Positions 43,360 through 52,555 of a DNA stretch of 64,000 bases are shown one piece after another. The notes under the pieces were generated by a model. The model searched no databases and had not been told where the DNA came from. It saw only the letters and a program-made list of their open reading frames with translations. Made by a program: the position numbers and the translations under genes. The stretch covers positions 51,009-115,008 of the forward strand of contig CAVUVQ010000025.1 in assembly GCA_963744875.1 (NCBI GenBank). Reading direction: 5' to 3'. Position 1 is the stretch's first letter, and each line of letters opens with the position of its first letter. The DNA comes from JACDAE01 sp963744875. Its GTDB lineage: Bacteria > Chloroflexota > Ktedonobacteria > Ktedonobacterales > Ktedonobacteraceae.

Positions 43360-44364
43360 ATGACGACAATAAATCAACAAGAAGAATTGGAGACCGGAGA
43401 ACGGCCCATTGTTATAAATGATACGACGCGTAATCCTGGTCTGCCGCTGAATATGGATTGGGTGCGGCAGGTGCATATCAACCGAAGTGCCGTTGAGCGA
43501 CGGGCTGCAACGTTGAGCACACGCCGCACCGTGAAGAAAGAATGGCAAGCGGCCTGGCTGTTACGTGCAGTGACCTGTATTGATCTGACGACGCTGGCAG
43601 GCGATGATACGCCGGGCAATGTGCTGCGTCTATGTGCTAAAGCTCGTCAGCCTGTGCGTGCTGATCTGCTGGCAAGTTTAGGGATGAAGCGTTTGCAGGT
43701 GGGGGCTGTTTGTGTTTACCATAATCTGGTTCCGATTGCGGTTGAGGCCTTGCATGGTTCGAGCATTCCTGTCGCAGCCGTCTCGACAGGCTTTCCAGCC
43801 GGGCAAAATCCCTTTGCGCAGAAGTTGCAAGAGATTGAGGCGTCGGTGCGGGAAGGGGCGGGGGAGATTGATATCGTCATCTCGCGTTCGCATGTGCTGA
43901 CCGGCAACTGGCAGGCGCTTTATGAAGAGGTGCGAGCTTTCCGGGTTGCCTGTGGGAATGCGCATCTGAAGACGATTCTGGCGACCCATGAGCTTGCCAC
44001 TTTGCGTAATGTCGGCATGGCCAGTCTTGTTTGCATGATGGCGGGGGCGGACTTCATCAAAACCTCGACGGGAAAAGAAGCGGTGAATGCCACGCTGCCA
44101 GTTGGATTGGTCATGGCGCGTGCCATTCGTGATTACTATGAGCAGACGGGCTACAAGGTTGGTTTCAAGCCGGCTGGCGGGATTCGTTCCGCGAAAGCTT
44201 CGCTCGACTGGCTTATTTTGATGAAGGAAGAATTGGGCAACGATTGGTTAAACAATTCACTGTTTCGTATTGGTGCAAGCGGCCTGCTTTCTGATATTGA
44301 ACGCCAGCTCTCGTACTTCGTCACAGGTCATTATGCGGCGGCGCACCATAATCCGTTAGTGTAG
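43360..44364 (+). CDS. deoC: Deoxyribose-phosphate aldolase
   Basis: Cleaves 2-deoxyribose 5-phosphate to glyceraldehyde 3-phosphate and acetaldehyde. TIM-barrel blocks: DLTTLAGDDTPGNVLRLC near 70, AVSTGFPAGQ, GAGEIDIVISR with a catalytic Asp, LKTILATHEL, and the Schiff-base Lys in ADFIKTSTGKE near 225, then GFKPAGGIR. It is the long form (334 residues) with an N-terminal extension, as in actinobacterial and chloroflexal DeoC. The next gene is an aldehyde dehydrogenase, which would oxidise the acetaldehyde product. Confidence 0.95.
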   Translation: MTTINQQEELETGERPIVINDTTRNPGLPLNMDWVRQVHINRSAVERRAATLSTRRTVKKEWQAAWLLRAVTCIDLTTLAGDDTPGNVLRLCAKARQPVRADLLASLGMKRLQVGAVCVYHNLVPIAVEALHGSSIPVAAVSTGFPAGQNPFAQKLQEIEASVREGAGEIDIVISRSHVLTGNWQALYEEVRAFRVACGNAHLKTILATHELATLRNVGMASLVCMMAGADFIKTSTGKEAVNATLPVGLVMARAIRDYYEQTGYKVGFKPAGGIRSAKASLDWLILMKEELGNDWLNNSLFRIGASGLLSDIERQLSYFVTGHYAAAHHNPLV

Positions 44365-44387
44365 GGGCCCGATTGATCGCGCCCGTG
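44361..44387. repeat. Short repeat fragment between deoC and aldehyde dehydrogenase
   Basis: GTAGGGGCCCGATTGATCGCGCCCGTG follows the deoC stop at once. It is the single-arm form of the dispersed repeat family. Confidence 0.5.
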
Positions 44388-44425
44388 CCTCCACCAATAG
44401 AACTAATCTTGAAAGGTATCGCGTT

Positions 44426-46756
44426 ATGAGTGTAATAGATATATTTGAAACCATGGAGTATGGTCCCGCTCTTGAAGACGCCGCGCCCGCGCAGACATGG
44501 ATGCAAGAGCATCAGCCATTTGGTCTGTTTATCAATAATCAATGGGTGCAACCTGCCAGTGGAGAGTATCTTGAGAGCATCAATCCAGCCACGGGCAAAG
44601 TATTAGCACAGGTTGCCTCAGCCAATAGTGCCGATGTCGATGCGGCGGTTGCGGCGGCTCAGACTGCTTTCGAGACGTGGAGCAAGACGCCTGGACATGT
44701 ACGTGCTCGTTATCTTTACGCACTCGCACGCCATATCCAGAAGCATTCGCGCCTGCTCGCTGTTCTGGAAGCGCTTGACAATGGCAAAACGCTACGTGAG
44801 ACGCGTGATATCGACATTCCCCTGGTTGCTCGTCATTTCTACTATCATGCAGGTTGGGCGCAACTGATGGCTAGTGAACTGCCCGGTTACGAGCCGCTAG
44901 GAGTCATTGGGCAGATTATTCCCTGGAATTTTCCTCTACTGATGCTGGCATGGAAGATTGCGCCAGCGATTGCGATGGGAAACACCGTTGTACTCAAACC
45001 TGCACGTTATACGCCGCTTACTGCACTCAAGTTTGCCGAGATTGTGCAGGAGATTGGCCTTCCGCCGGGTGTCATCAATATTCTGACGGGTGAGGCGGCG
45101 CAGGTAGGTGAAACGTTGGTGCGACATCCAGGGATCAAGAAGATCGCCTTTACAGGCTCTACGGACGTGGGACGCAGCATTCGGCGGGCGACGGCGGGAT
45201 CTGGCAAAAAGCTCTCGCTCGAACTGGGCGGCAAATCGCCCTTTATCGTTTTTGATGATGCCGATCTGGACAGTGTTGTTGAGGGTGTGGTCGATGCGAT
45301 CTGGTTTAACCAGGGGCAGGTCTGTTGTGCTGGCTCACGGCTACTGGTGCAGGAAAATATCGCCGATACTCTCATTATGCGCCTGCGTGCTCGTATGGAA
45401 CGCCTGCGCATGGGGAATCCATTGGATAAGGCCGTGGATATTGGGGCAATCGTCTCGTCCACGCAATTAAAGGATATTCAGCGTCTGGTTGCTCAAGGAA
45501 TTGAAGAGGGAGCACAGATGTGGCAGCCATCGTGGGCGTGTCCAGGCGACGGTTACTTCTTTCCACCGACGCTTTTTACCAATGTGACGCCTGCTGCGAC
45601 CCTGGCTCAGGTTGAAATCTTTGGTCCTGTACTGGTTACTATGACTTTTCGTACGCCGGCTGAGGCGGTAGAACTGGCAAACAATACACGTTATGGGCTG
45701 GCGGCGAGCGTGTGGAGTGAAAATATCAACCTCGCGCTGGATATTGCTCCTAAGCTGAAAGCGGGCAGTATCTGGATCAATTGCACCAACCTGTTTGATG
45801 CATCCAGTGGCTTTGGTGGTTATCGTGAGAGTGGCTTCGGGCGTGAAGGTGGGAAGGAGGGCCTCTATGAATATGTTCGTCCTATCTGGAAGGCGGAACA
45901 GGCAGAGTTTGCGGCGCTCAATACGAGTAACGATCGTCCTGTCGAAGGTTCAAATGGGGCGTATCAATCTTCCAATGGGCTGGATGCGGAGGTAGGTGAC
46001 GAACAGGATGATGGACCGGCATTTGAAAACATGCCTGTCATTGATCGCACGCCCAAGTTGTTTATTGCAGGCAAGCAAGTACGTCCGGACTCTGGCTATA
46101 GCCGTACAATCCGCGATTTATCCGGATATAGTATTGGAGAAGTTGGTGAGGGCAATCGCAAAGATATACGCAATGCAGTTGAAGCTGCGCACAAAGCCAG
46201 TGGATGGGCGAACAATACAGCGCATAATCGAGCGCAGATCCTCTACTATTGCGCGGAGAATCTATCTGTGCGTGAGAATGAATTTGCCTGGCGCATTGTG
46301 CAGCAGACGGGTTGCAGTTACGCTGACGCGGTCAATGAAGTGCAGATCGCGCTTTCGCGCCTGTTTAGCTATGCGGCCTGGACGGACAAATACGAGGGAA
46401 ATGTGCATCGACCTCCATTGCGTGGAGTCACATTGGCGCTCCCTGAAGCCATTGGTGTGATTGGCATCGCCTGTCCCGCTGAGTCTCCCTTGCTGGGCTT
46501 TATCTCCTTGCTGGCACCGGCCATTGCAATGGGCAATACTATCGTCATTATACCTTCGCAGGTAGCGCCACTGAGCGCCACCGATTGCTATCAGATCTTT
46601 GAAACATCGGATCTACCGGATGGCGTTGTCAATATCGTTACAGGAGAGCGTGATACGCTCTGCCAGGTTCTGGCGGAACACGATGATGTCGATGCGTTAT
46701 GGTATTTTGGGAGTGCAGCAGGGAGCGCAGCGGATGGAACTGGCCTCTGCTGGTAA
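44426..46756 (+). CDS. Two-module aldehyde dehydrogenase paired with deoC, 3' frameshift
   Basis: NAD(P)-dependent aldehyde dehydrogenase, probably oxidising acetaldehyde from DeoC. The first module (about 30-490) is complete: IIPWNFPLLM, FTGSTDVGRSI, catalytic Glu in LELGGKSP (near 265) and Cys in GQVCCAGSR (near 300). The second (about 535-770) is a shortened ALDH-like copy (LFIAGKQVRPDSGYSR, GVIGIACPAESPLLGF) with no catalytic Cys, as known in this double family. The frame stops at 46756 after GSAADGTGLCW, while the expected C-terminus continues in the +1 frame from 46734. Confidence 0.88.
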   Translation: MSVIDIFETMEYGPALEDAAPAQTWMQEHQPFGLFINNQWVQPASGEYLESINPATGKVLAQVASANSADVDAAVAAAQTAFETWSKTPGHVRARYLYALARHIQKHSRLLAVLEALDNGKTLRETRDIDIPLVARHFYYHAGWAQLMASELPGYEPLGVIGQIIPWNFPLLMLAWKIAPAIAMGNTVVLKPARYTPLTALKFAEIVQEIGLPPGVINILTGEAAQVGETLVRHPGIKKIAFTGSTDVGRSIRRATAGSGKKLSLELGGKSPFIVFDDADLDSVVEGVVDAIWFNQGQVCCAGSRLLVQENIADTLIMRLRARMERLRMGNPLDKAVDIGAIVSSTQLKDIQRLVAQGIEEGAQMWQPSWACPGDGYFFPPTLFTNVTPAATLAQVEIFGPVLVTMTFRTPAEAVELANNTRYGLAASVWSENINLALDIAPKLKAGSIWINCTNLFDASSGFGGYRESGFGREGGKEGLYEYVRPIWKAEQAEFAALNTSNDRPVEGSNGAYQSSNGLDAEVGDEQDDGPAFENMPVIDRTPKLFIAGKQVRPDSGYSRTIRDLSGYSIGEVGEGNRKDIRNAVEAAHKASGWANNTAHNRAQILYYCAENLSVRENEFAWRIVQQTGCSYADAVNEVQIALSRLFSYAAWTDKYEGNVHRPPLRGVTLALPEAIGVIGIACPAESPLLGFISLLAPAIAMGNTIVIIPSQVAPLSATDCYQIFETSDLPDGVVNIVTGERDTLCQVLAEHDDVDALWYFGSAAGSAADGTGLCW

Positions 46757-46883
46757 TATGAAGCGTACCTGGGTCGATTATGGGCAGCGTCGTGCCTGGT
46801 TGGATAGTGTACAGGGAGAGGGACAGGAGTTTTTGCGTGAGGCGACTCAGGTCAAGAATATCTGGATTCCGTATGGGGAATAA
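46734..46883 (+). pseudogene. C-terminal tail of the aldehyde dehydrogenase in the +1 frame
   Basis: Reads MELASAGNMKRTWVDYGQ then ...FLREATQVKNIWIPYGE and TAA at 46881-46883, which is the normal end of this double-ALDH family. It joins the main frame if one base is removed in the CGG just before 46734. It ends three bases before the ATG of the acetyltransferase. Confidence 0.75.
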
Positions 46884-46886
46884 TGT

Positions 46887-47783
46887 ATGGTAGAAACTTT
46901 CATCCATCTCTTAACGGCGGGTGAGCTTGATGCAACTGACGAAGTGATCAGGCAGGCCTATCGTCTAAAGCAGGGCCGCAAGAGTACATTACAGCGTTAT
47001 CTTGCCTTGCAGCCGGATGGAACCTTTGTGGCGAAACAGGGAGGTCGTATCGTCGGTTTTGGTGCTGCCAAGCGGTATACGTCATTTGCCTATATTGGCT
47101 TGATGGCCGTGCATCCTGCTTTCCAGAAACAGGGGATTGGAAGCTTGTTGCTAGAGCGTATTCTGCGTTGGTTGGATGGATCTGGATGTCCCACGGTATT
47201 GCTTGATGCTGCTCCCCCTGGCGTATCGCTGTATAAGCACTATGGGTTTGTCGAAGAAGATATTACTGTCGTGCTGCAACAAGAGCAAGAACCTGTGCAG
47301 AATGTGAATGTGGTATTGGGGGTTCCTGATGTGGTGGGTGGGAACTATGGGATGCCGGGTACTAACTCTGGTTCCTACGCCGAAGAATTACCTGCATTGT
47401 TCGCGTATGATGCGCCTTTATTTGGGAGTGAGCGTGCGTCGTTGCTTGCATCCTATTGGGCGGATGATCCTCAACGTGTCTTCATAGCGCAGAATAGATC
47501 GCGGCAGATCATAGGCTACTTGATCGCCCAGAGCAGTGTGCTTGGACCCTGGGTTGCTAATACCGTAGATGATGCTGAACACTTATTAGTAAATGCACTC
47601 ACCCTTTCGTTCAAGAACAGGCCAGGCATGTTTGTTTCAGCTCGTCACGAGAATGCATTGCGCCTGTTTGCACGTTATGGTTTCAATCAGCAGCGTACAT
47701 TGAGTCATATGCGTAGAGGCCAAAAAGTGCAGCGTGGTCGTGCTACGACATTGTATGGACAGGCGAGTCTGGGATTAGGGTAG
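46887..47783 (+). CDS. GNAT-family N-acetyltransferase, two tandem folds
   Basis: A 298-residue protein with two GNAT-like halves. The first has the acetyl-CoA loop VHPAFQKQGIGSLLLE near 77 and the YKHYGF end motif. The second half (about 165-298) is a diverged copy (FIAQNRSRQIIGYLI, LRLFARYGF). Such fused proteins act on amines of small molecules or proteins; the target is unknown. The ATG is four bases after the aldehyde dehydrogenase tail, so it is likely part of the deoC operon. Confidence 0.85.
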   Translation: MVETFIHLLTAGELDATDEVIRQAYRLKQGRKSTLQRYLALQPDGTFVAKQGGRIVGFGAAKRYTSFAYIGLMAVHPAFQKQGIGSLLLERILRWLDGSGCPTVLLDAAPPGVSLYKHYGFVEEDITVVLQQEQEPVQNVNVVLGVPDVVGGNYGMPGTNSGSYAEELPALFAYDAPLFGSERASLLASYWADDPQRVFIAQNRSRQIIGYLIAQSSVLGPWVANTVDDAEHLLVNALTLSFKNRPGMFVSARHENALRLFARYGFNQQRTLSHMRRGQKVQRGRATTLYGQASLGLG

Positions 47784-47964
47784 GGGCATGATATTGATCT
47801 GCTTCTTCCTGAATTGACTAATTGTATTGTCCAGTCTTCAATATTTGATGCCCTCATTCCCCGATGGGTGAAGAGCCAGATTTTCAGCTTAAAATACGTC
47901 CAAATGTCACCATTCCGCCTCATTAGACCGTATTCTAAACATCACCTTTTAATAAGACTTCTTT

Positions 47965-47990
47965 AGATGAGATAAGCAAATATCTCATCT
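47965..47990. promoter_or_regulatory. Leader hairpin upstream of the APC permease
   Basis: AGATGAGATA (47965-47974) and TATCTCATCT (47981-47990) are exact complements with a six-base loop, 60 bases ahead of the start codon. No U tract follows. It could be an operator dyad or a leader hairpin. Confidence 0.4.
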
Positions 47991-48050
47991 GAAAAGGGTG
48001 TGGATTACTATCCATTAGCTGAATATCAGGAGCGAAAACAGGAGAAGTAC

Positions 48051-49499
48051 ATGGCAAGTAGACCTTTGAGCGATCTCTGGCGTATTAAACCCGTTGACCT
48101 GATTTTGAAACAAAGCGGCAATCAAGAGCATGGACTTAAACGTACCTTGACAGCGTTCAGCATCTCACTGCTTGGGATTGGTGCCATTGTGGGCACAGGC
48201 ATCTTCGTATTAACTGGCGTAGCGGCTTCACAATATGCGGGACCGGGCCTGATATTCTCATTCGTTTTAGCGGGTGTTGTGAGTGGGCTGGCTGCGATCT
48301 GTTACGCAGAATTTGCCAGCACCGTCCCTATTGCCGGAAGTGCATACACGTATTCCTATGCAACGCTCGGCGAGCTAGTTGCCTGGATTATTGGTTGGGA
48401 CCTGATCCTGGAATATGCTGTAGGTGCAGGAGCCGTTGCCATTGGTTGGTCGGGGTACATTGTTGATTTCCTCAAAAGTACTTTTGGAATTGTGTTTCCC
48501 ACAGCGCTCACGGAGTCACCTTTTGCCGGGGGAATCGTCGACTTACCTGCCGTCATTATTATTCTGCTTGTTACATGTTTGCTGGTTCTGGGAACTTCTA
48601 AAAGCACCCTTGTCAATAACGTCATTGTGATCATTAAACTTGCAGTGATTGCGTTCTTTCTGATTGTTGGTTTTGGGCACGTAAATCCCGCCAATTGGCA
48701 CCCGTTTCTCCCCTTCGGGGTCGGAGGTATCTTCCAGGGTGCGAGCATCATCTTCTTTGCCTATATTGGCTTTGACCAGATCTCGACCTCGGCGGAGGAG
48801 ACGAAAAATCCTGCAAGAGACCTGCCGATTGGTATCTTTGTGAGCTTGTTGATCTGCACTGTCCTCTATATTGCGGTAACCGCCGTCCTGACTGGAATGG
48901 TTTCCTATACAAAACTGAACGTGGCCTCCCCGGTATCGCACGCCCTTATCCTGGTTGGCTTGAATGTCGCTGGATCGATCATCTCTGTTGGAGCTATCTG
49001 CGGATTGACGACTGTATTGATTGTGCTTCTGTATGGGCAGAGCCGCATCTTTTTCTCCATGGCGCGTGATGGTCTTCTGCCAGGGCTTTTCTCGCACGTG
49101 CATCCGCGCTTCCGTACGCCATACCTGTCAAGTATTATTGTCGGGGTGTTTGTGGCGGTTGTGGCTGGTTTCATACCGATAGATGTTGTAGCGAAGTTAA
49201 CTAATATTGGTACGCTGGCAGCGTTTGTGCTGGTCTCAATAGGAGTACTGGTTCTCCGCCGTACGCAACCAGATTTGAAGCGTGGGTATCGTGTACCGTT
49301 CGTGCCGCTTATTCCAATTCTTTCCATCATCGCCTCGATCGTGCTTATTGTGAGCTTGCCTCTTACGACCCTGCTGCGCTTTGTTATCTGGCTAGCTATT
49401 GGCTTGATAATTTACTTTCTCTATAGTCGACGACGTAGCCATCTGGAAAAGGGAACAGCAGAAGCGAACAATGAAGAAGCTGTGGGGAGCGATGTATAA
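48051..49499 (+). CDS. APC-family amino acid permease
   Basis: Cationic-type amino acid transporter with 12 predicted helices. The signature GAIVGTGIFVLTGVAA near 45-60 and FFAYIGFDQISTSAEETKNP near 240 are typical of the YfnA/CAT branch. The start is the ATG at 48051 (MASRPLSDLW), with AGGAGAAG upstream; the frame is open 17 codons further. It stands alone, convergent with a phosphotransferase. Substrate is not predictable beyond amino acids. Confidence 0.92.
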   Translation: MASRPLSDLWRIKPVDLILKQSGNQEHGLKRTLTAFSISLLGIGAIVGTGIFVLTGVAASQYAGPGLIFSFVLAGVVSGLAAICYAEFASTVPIAGSAYTYSYATLGELVAWIIGWDLILEYAVGAGAVAIGWSGYIVDFLKSTFGIVFPTALTESPFAGGIVDLPAVIIILLVTCLLVLGTSKSTLVNNVIVIIKLAVIAFFLIVGFGHVNPANWHPFLPFGVGGIFQGASIIFFAYIGFDQISTSAEETKNPARDLPIGIFVSLLICTVLYIAVTAVLTGMVSYTKLNVASPVSHALILVGLNVAGSIISVGAICGLTTVLIVLLYGQSRIFFSMARDGLLPGLFSHVHPRFRTPYLSSIIVGVFVAVVAGFIPIDVVAKLTNIGTLAAFVLVSIGVLVLRRTQPDLKRGYRVPFVPLIPILSIIASIVLIVSLPLTTLLRFVIWLAIGLIIYFLYSRRRSHLEKGTAEANNEEAVGSDV

Positions 49500-49526
49500 G
49501 CAAGCCAACGTCCCAAGCAGATAGTT

Positions 49527-50396
49527 TTAATTCATATGCGTACGATGCTCAATCTCTTGCAAGAGTGTCCATCTCCTGGATATATAGCGTTCGCTTGTTG
49601 TCTGATCATGGTAACGTAGCGACCAATCGACCTGGCGTAATATCAGGTGGGCAAAGTACAGGCGCAAGAGATTGAGCGATGCTCGTGCCAATGCGGCGTG
49701 CCAGAGGAGTTCACGCGCGTCGAGATTGTCATAAGAGTAGAACAACAGAGTCGCGATATCAAAGACGCAATCTCCAGCGTATGGCGCATCCCAATCAATG
49801 ATGCCGCTAACCAGTCCATCATGAATAAGAATATTCGAGTGCTGGAAATCATTGTGCACGATATCACCTGTTCGATGAGGTTCGTGCTGATAGGTGGACG
49901 CTATGGTTTGCAGGGTTTTTAAAAGATGGTTGGTTTCTTGAGAATGGTGCTGCAAGGATGTATGCAGGCAATATCCCTTACCTCTAAAGAGTACTGTAGT
50001 GACAGCTTCCTTGTGCCAGTCGGGGAGATTGGGCAATACATGGTCCTTCTGTAGTTGATTGAGTTCGAGCAAACGGGCAACGATTGGTTTTGTTATGTCG
50101 CGCATTGGGGAACCGGGAAGAGTTGTCTGGATAGAGTATACATCCTCTAGAGCACATCCGATGAACAGGTAGTGTGGTGCTGGATAATGGATGCCTCGTA
50201 AAAGATCAGTTACTGCTCTCGCTGCCTGGATGCTGCTTAGATTGGAGACACCTGATTGCCATTTCAGGACACCGCGTCTTCCTGAACGATCTATAATGGC
50301 AAATGCTCCTTGTTCGCCGTTGGAGTAGCGTTCAAGTAGTTCAAATGTTGTGCTGTGGGTGTTGTTGATATGTTGGAGGAGCATGGCTGGTTTCAT
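49527..50396 (-). CDS. APH-family phosphotransferase
   Basis: Protein-kinase-like phosphotransferase of 289 residues. The catalytic loop is HNDFQHSNILI and the metal motif IIDWDAPYAGD; GVLKWQSG in the N-lobe carries the expected Lys. Order and spacing are normal. It is unrelated in detail to the kinase at 40765. The substrate is not known. It converges on the APC permease with 27 bases between stops. Confidence 0.85.
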   Translation of the reverse strand: MKPAMLLQHINNTHSTTFELLERYSNGEQGAFAIIDRSGRRGVLKWQSGVSNLSSIQAARAVTDLLRGIHYPAPHYLFIGCALEDVYSIQTTLPGSPMRDITKPIVARLLELNQLQKDHVLPNLPDWHKEAVTTVLFRGKGYCLHTSLQHHSQETNHLLKTLQTIASTYQHEPHRTGDIVHNDFQHSNILIHDGLVSGIIDWDAPYAGDCVFDIATLLFYSYDNLDARELLWHAALARASLNLLRLYFAHLILRQVDWSLRYHDQTTSERYISRRWTLLQEIEHRTHMN

Positions 50397-50571
50397 ATTT
50401 TTCCTGACTATATTTGCCCTGTGAATGTGGTTCAGGTGCGGCGCTAAAAAATAATGGTACGATAAGAGAAGATATCTCTATTATCATACCCGAAGCAGGC
50501 GTTTTGCGCCTCTCTATTGGTAAGAAGATCTTCTTATCTTTATTTTCTTGAAATGGAAACGAGAAAACTAT

Positions 50572-51918
50572 ATGGCTATTTCACATCCCCTTGTACCGCC
50601 TGGCCCTAAAGGTGAACCGATTATTGGCAATGCACGTGCATTCGTCCTGGAACCTCTCGATTATCTACGTCGTTGTGCTCAGGAGTATGGCGATGTTATG
50701 CAAATACGTCTGGGAACGACGGCGATTTATATGGTCAGCAGTCCGGAGCTTATTGAGCAGGTGCTGGTCACTAATAACAAGAAGTACCGCAAGTCCAGGT
50801 TCACACAGCGCAGAAAGAACCTTTTTGGCAATGGATTGATCTTTAGCGAGGGCGATTTCTGGCTACGCCAGCGTCGTTTAATGCAACCAGCCTTTCATCA
50901 GAAACGCATTGCTTCCTATGGTGCTGCGATGGTTGCGCAATCCCAACGTGTAGCAGAGAACTGGCAGGATGGTCAGGAGTTGAGTATTCACGAAGAGATG
51001 ATGCAACTCTCATTGGAGATCGTCACAAAAACGCTTTTTGATAGCGAGACGACGGGAGATGTGCAGCGTATTGGGAAGGTGTTGGATATTCTCATCGAAC
51101 AGGTTAGTGCCGCTGCCGTGCGTCCTCTGCAATATCCCGATTGGATTCCCACTCCTGGCAACCGTCAGTACAATGCTGCGCTCGGCGAACTTAATGTAAT
51201 TATTCGTCAGATTATCAGCGAGCATCGGCAACGCACCAACGATGGCGATGACCTGCTCTCGACTTTGTTGCAGATGCAGGATGAAGACGGAAGCCGTATG
51301 ACCGACAAGCAATTGCGGGATGAGGTGGTCAATCTCTATATTGCCGGCCATGAAACGGTCGCGATGGCGATGTCCTACGCATGGCGTTTGCTGGCTAATC
51401 ATCCGGAAGTTGAAGAGAAGCTTGCGACTGAACTGATGGAGGTATTGAATGGTAGAGTGCCAACGATTGAAGATTTGCCACGTTTGCCTTATACGGAACA
51501 GATCATGAACGAAGCGTTGCGACTCTATCCACCTGTGTGGGGTGTTTTTCGCGATTGTCAGGAAGCAGATGAACTGGGGGGGTATGTTATAAAGCCAGGG
51601 ACCGTTATGTTGCTCTCGACCTGGGTTGTGCATCACGATGCACGTTTTTACGCGGAGCCAGAGGAATTTCGCCCTGAGCGCTGGGAGAAGCAAGCTGTGC
51701 AGCAGCGTCCGCGCTATGCTTATTTTCCCTTTGGAGGAGGGCAACGGTTGTGTATAGGCAATATCTTTGCGCTGGTGGAGGCACGCCTCATTCTGGCTAC
51801 TCTTGCTCAGAAATGGAGATTTACGCTGGTGCCCGATCAGCCATTTGAGCTGGTGCCTTCCATTACCATTCGTCCCAAATATGGCATTCAGGTTGTTGCA
51901 CATCGGCGCGTCATATAA
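50572..51918 (+). CDS. Cytochrome P450
   Basis: Soluble heme monooxygenase of 448 residues. I-helix motif AGHETVAMA, K-helix EALRLYPP (ExxR), and the heme loop FPFGGGQRLCIGN with the axial Cys are intact. The N-terminus PPGPKGEPIIGNA lacks a membrane anchor. It resembles the CYP102/CYP110-like bacterial group by motif. No ferredoxin or reductase gene is adjacent. The ATG at 50572 is chosen to begin the family sequence; the ribosome-binding site is weak (GAGAAAA). Confidence 0.93.
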   Translation: MAISHPLVPPGPKGEPIIGNARAFVLEPLDYLRRCAQEYGDVMQIRLGTTAIYMVSSPELIEQVLVTNNKKYRKSRFTQRRKNLFGNGLIFSEGDFWLRQRRLMQPAFHQKRIASYGAAMVAQSQRVAENWQDGQELSIHEEMMQLSLEIVTKTLFDSETTGDVQRIGKVLDILIEQVSAAAVRPLQYPDWIPTPGNRQYNAALGELNVIIRQIISEHRQRTNDGDDLLSTLLQMQDEDGSRMTDKQLRDEVVNLYIAGHETVAMAMSYAWRLLANHPEVEEKLATELMEVLNGRVPTIEDLPRLPYTEQIMNEALRLYPPVWGVFRDCQEADELGGYVIKPGTVMLLSTWVVHHDARFYAEPEEFRPERWEKQAVQQRPRYAYFPFGGGQRLCIGNIFALVEARLILATLAQKWRFTLVPDQPFELVPSITIRPKYGIQVVAHRRVI

Positions 51919-51938
51919 TCATTGAGAATATATAGACC

Positions 51939-52532
51939 TTAGAGTGCAAAGATACGCTGTCCGGACTGTATCGTAGCAGGTAATTGTGGCGAATTTAATG
52001 CTGCATAAAAGCCACGTTTTCCATGATGAAGAAATTGAAGTGGTTCTTTTACCTGAAGAGATGTGTATTGGGCTGCAAAGCGGCTGAAAGGCAAACAGGG
52101 AGTTGCGATACATACGTCAATAAGATGAATCAGTTCACCTGTTGGTGCAGCCTGGATAGCGATGCCGTAGTGGAGTTCGTCTATGCTAAACTCTTTATCA
52201 GCCTCGATCAGAATGTTTTCTCCCGCACATCCATCCACTAGATGATGACCAAATTTGTCACGCATAGCCAGATAATGGCTGGTGAAGCTGAAAGAAATAT
52301 TGTTGTCTCCCCGGTTGCGTGAGTCAGGATGGTCCTGATGATGGACATCAATGATCTGCTCTCCACTTTCTGTGATGCCGATGCAGCCGCCCGATGTCAA
52401 CATCAAATGCCTGACTACCAGTAATGGAGATGGATCATAATGATGGGGGTTGCGCTCTCCAACTTTAAGTGAAGAGCGCTGTATCTGAACTTGTTTGATT
52501 GTACCAATTTCACGCATCATCTTTGATTCCAT
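51939..52532 (-). CDS. MOSC domain-containing protein
   Basis: A 197-residue protein of the MOSC (molybdenum cofactor sulfurase C-terminal) type. Signs are the GENILIE motif near 105, the GTIKQVQIQ entry strand and a late conserved Cys in CLPFSRFAA. These domains bind Moco or handle sulfur and can reduce N-hydroxylated compounds. Family is likely, function undefined. It converges on the P450 gene and lies just downstream of the Cache sensor gene on the same strand. Confidence 0.7.
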   Translation of the reverse strand: MESKMMREIGTIKQVQIQRSSLKVGERNPHHYDPSPLLVVRHLMLTSGGCIGITESGEQIIDVHHQDHPDSRNRGDNNISFSFTSHYLAMRDKFGHHLVDGCAGENILIEADKEFSIDELHYGIAIQAAPTGELIHLIDVCIATPCLPFSRFAAQYTSLQVKEPLQFLHHGKRGFYAALNSPQLPATIQSGQRIFAL

Positions 52533-52555
52533 TGATGAGAGAAGCGTTCCACAAT

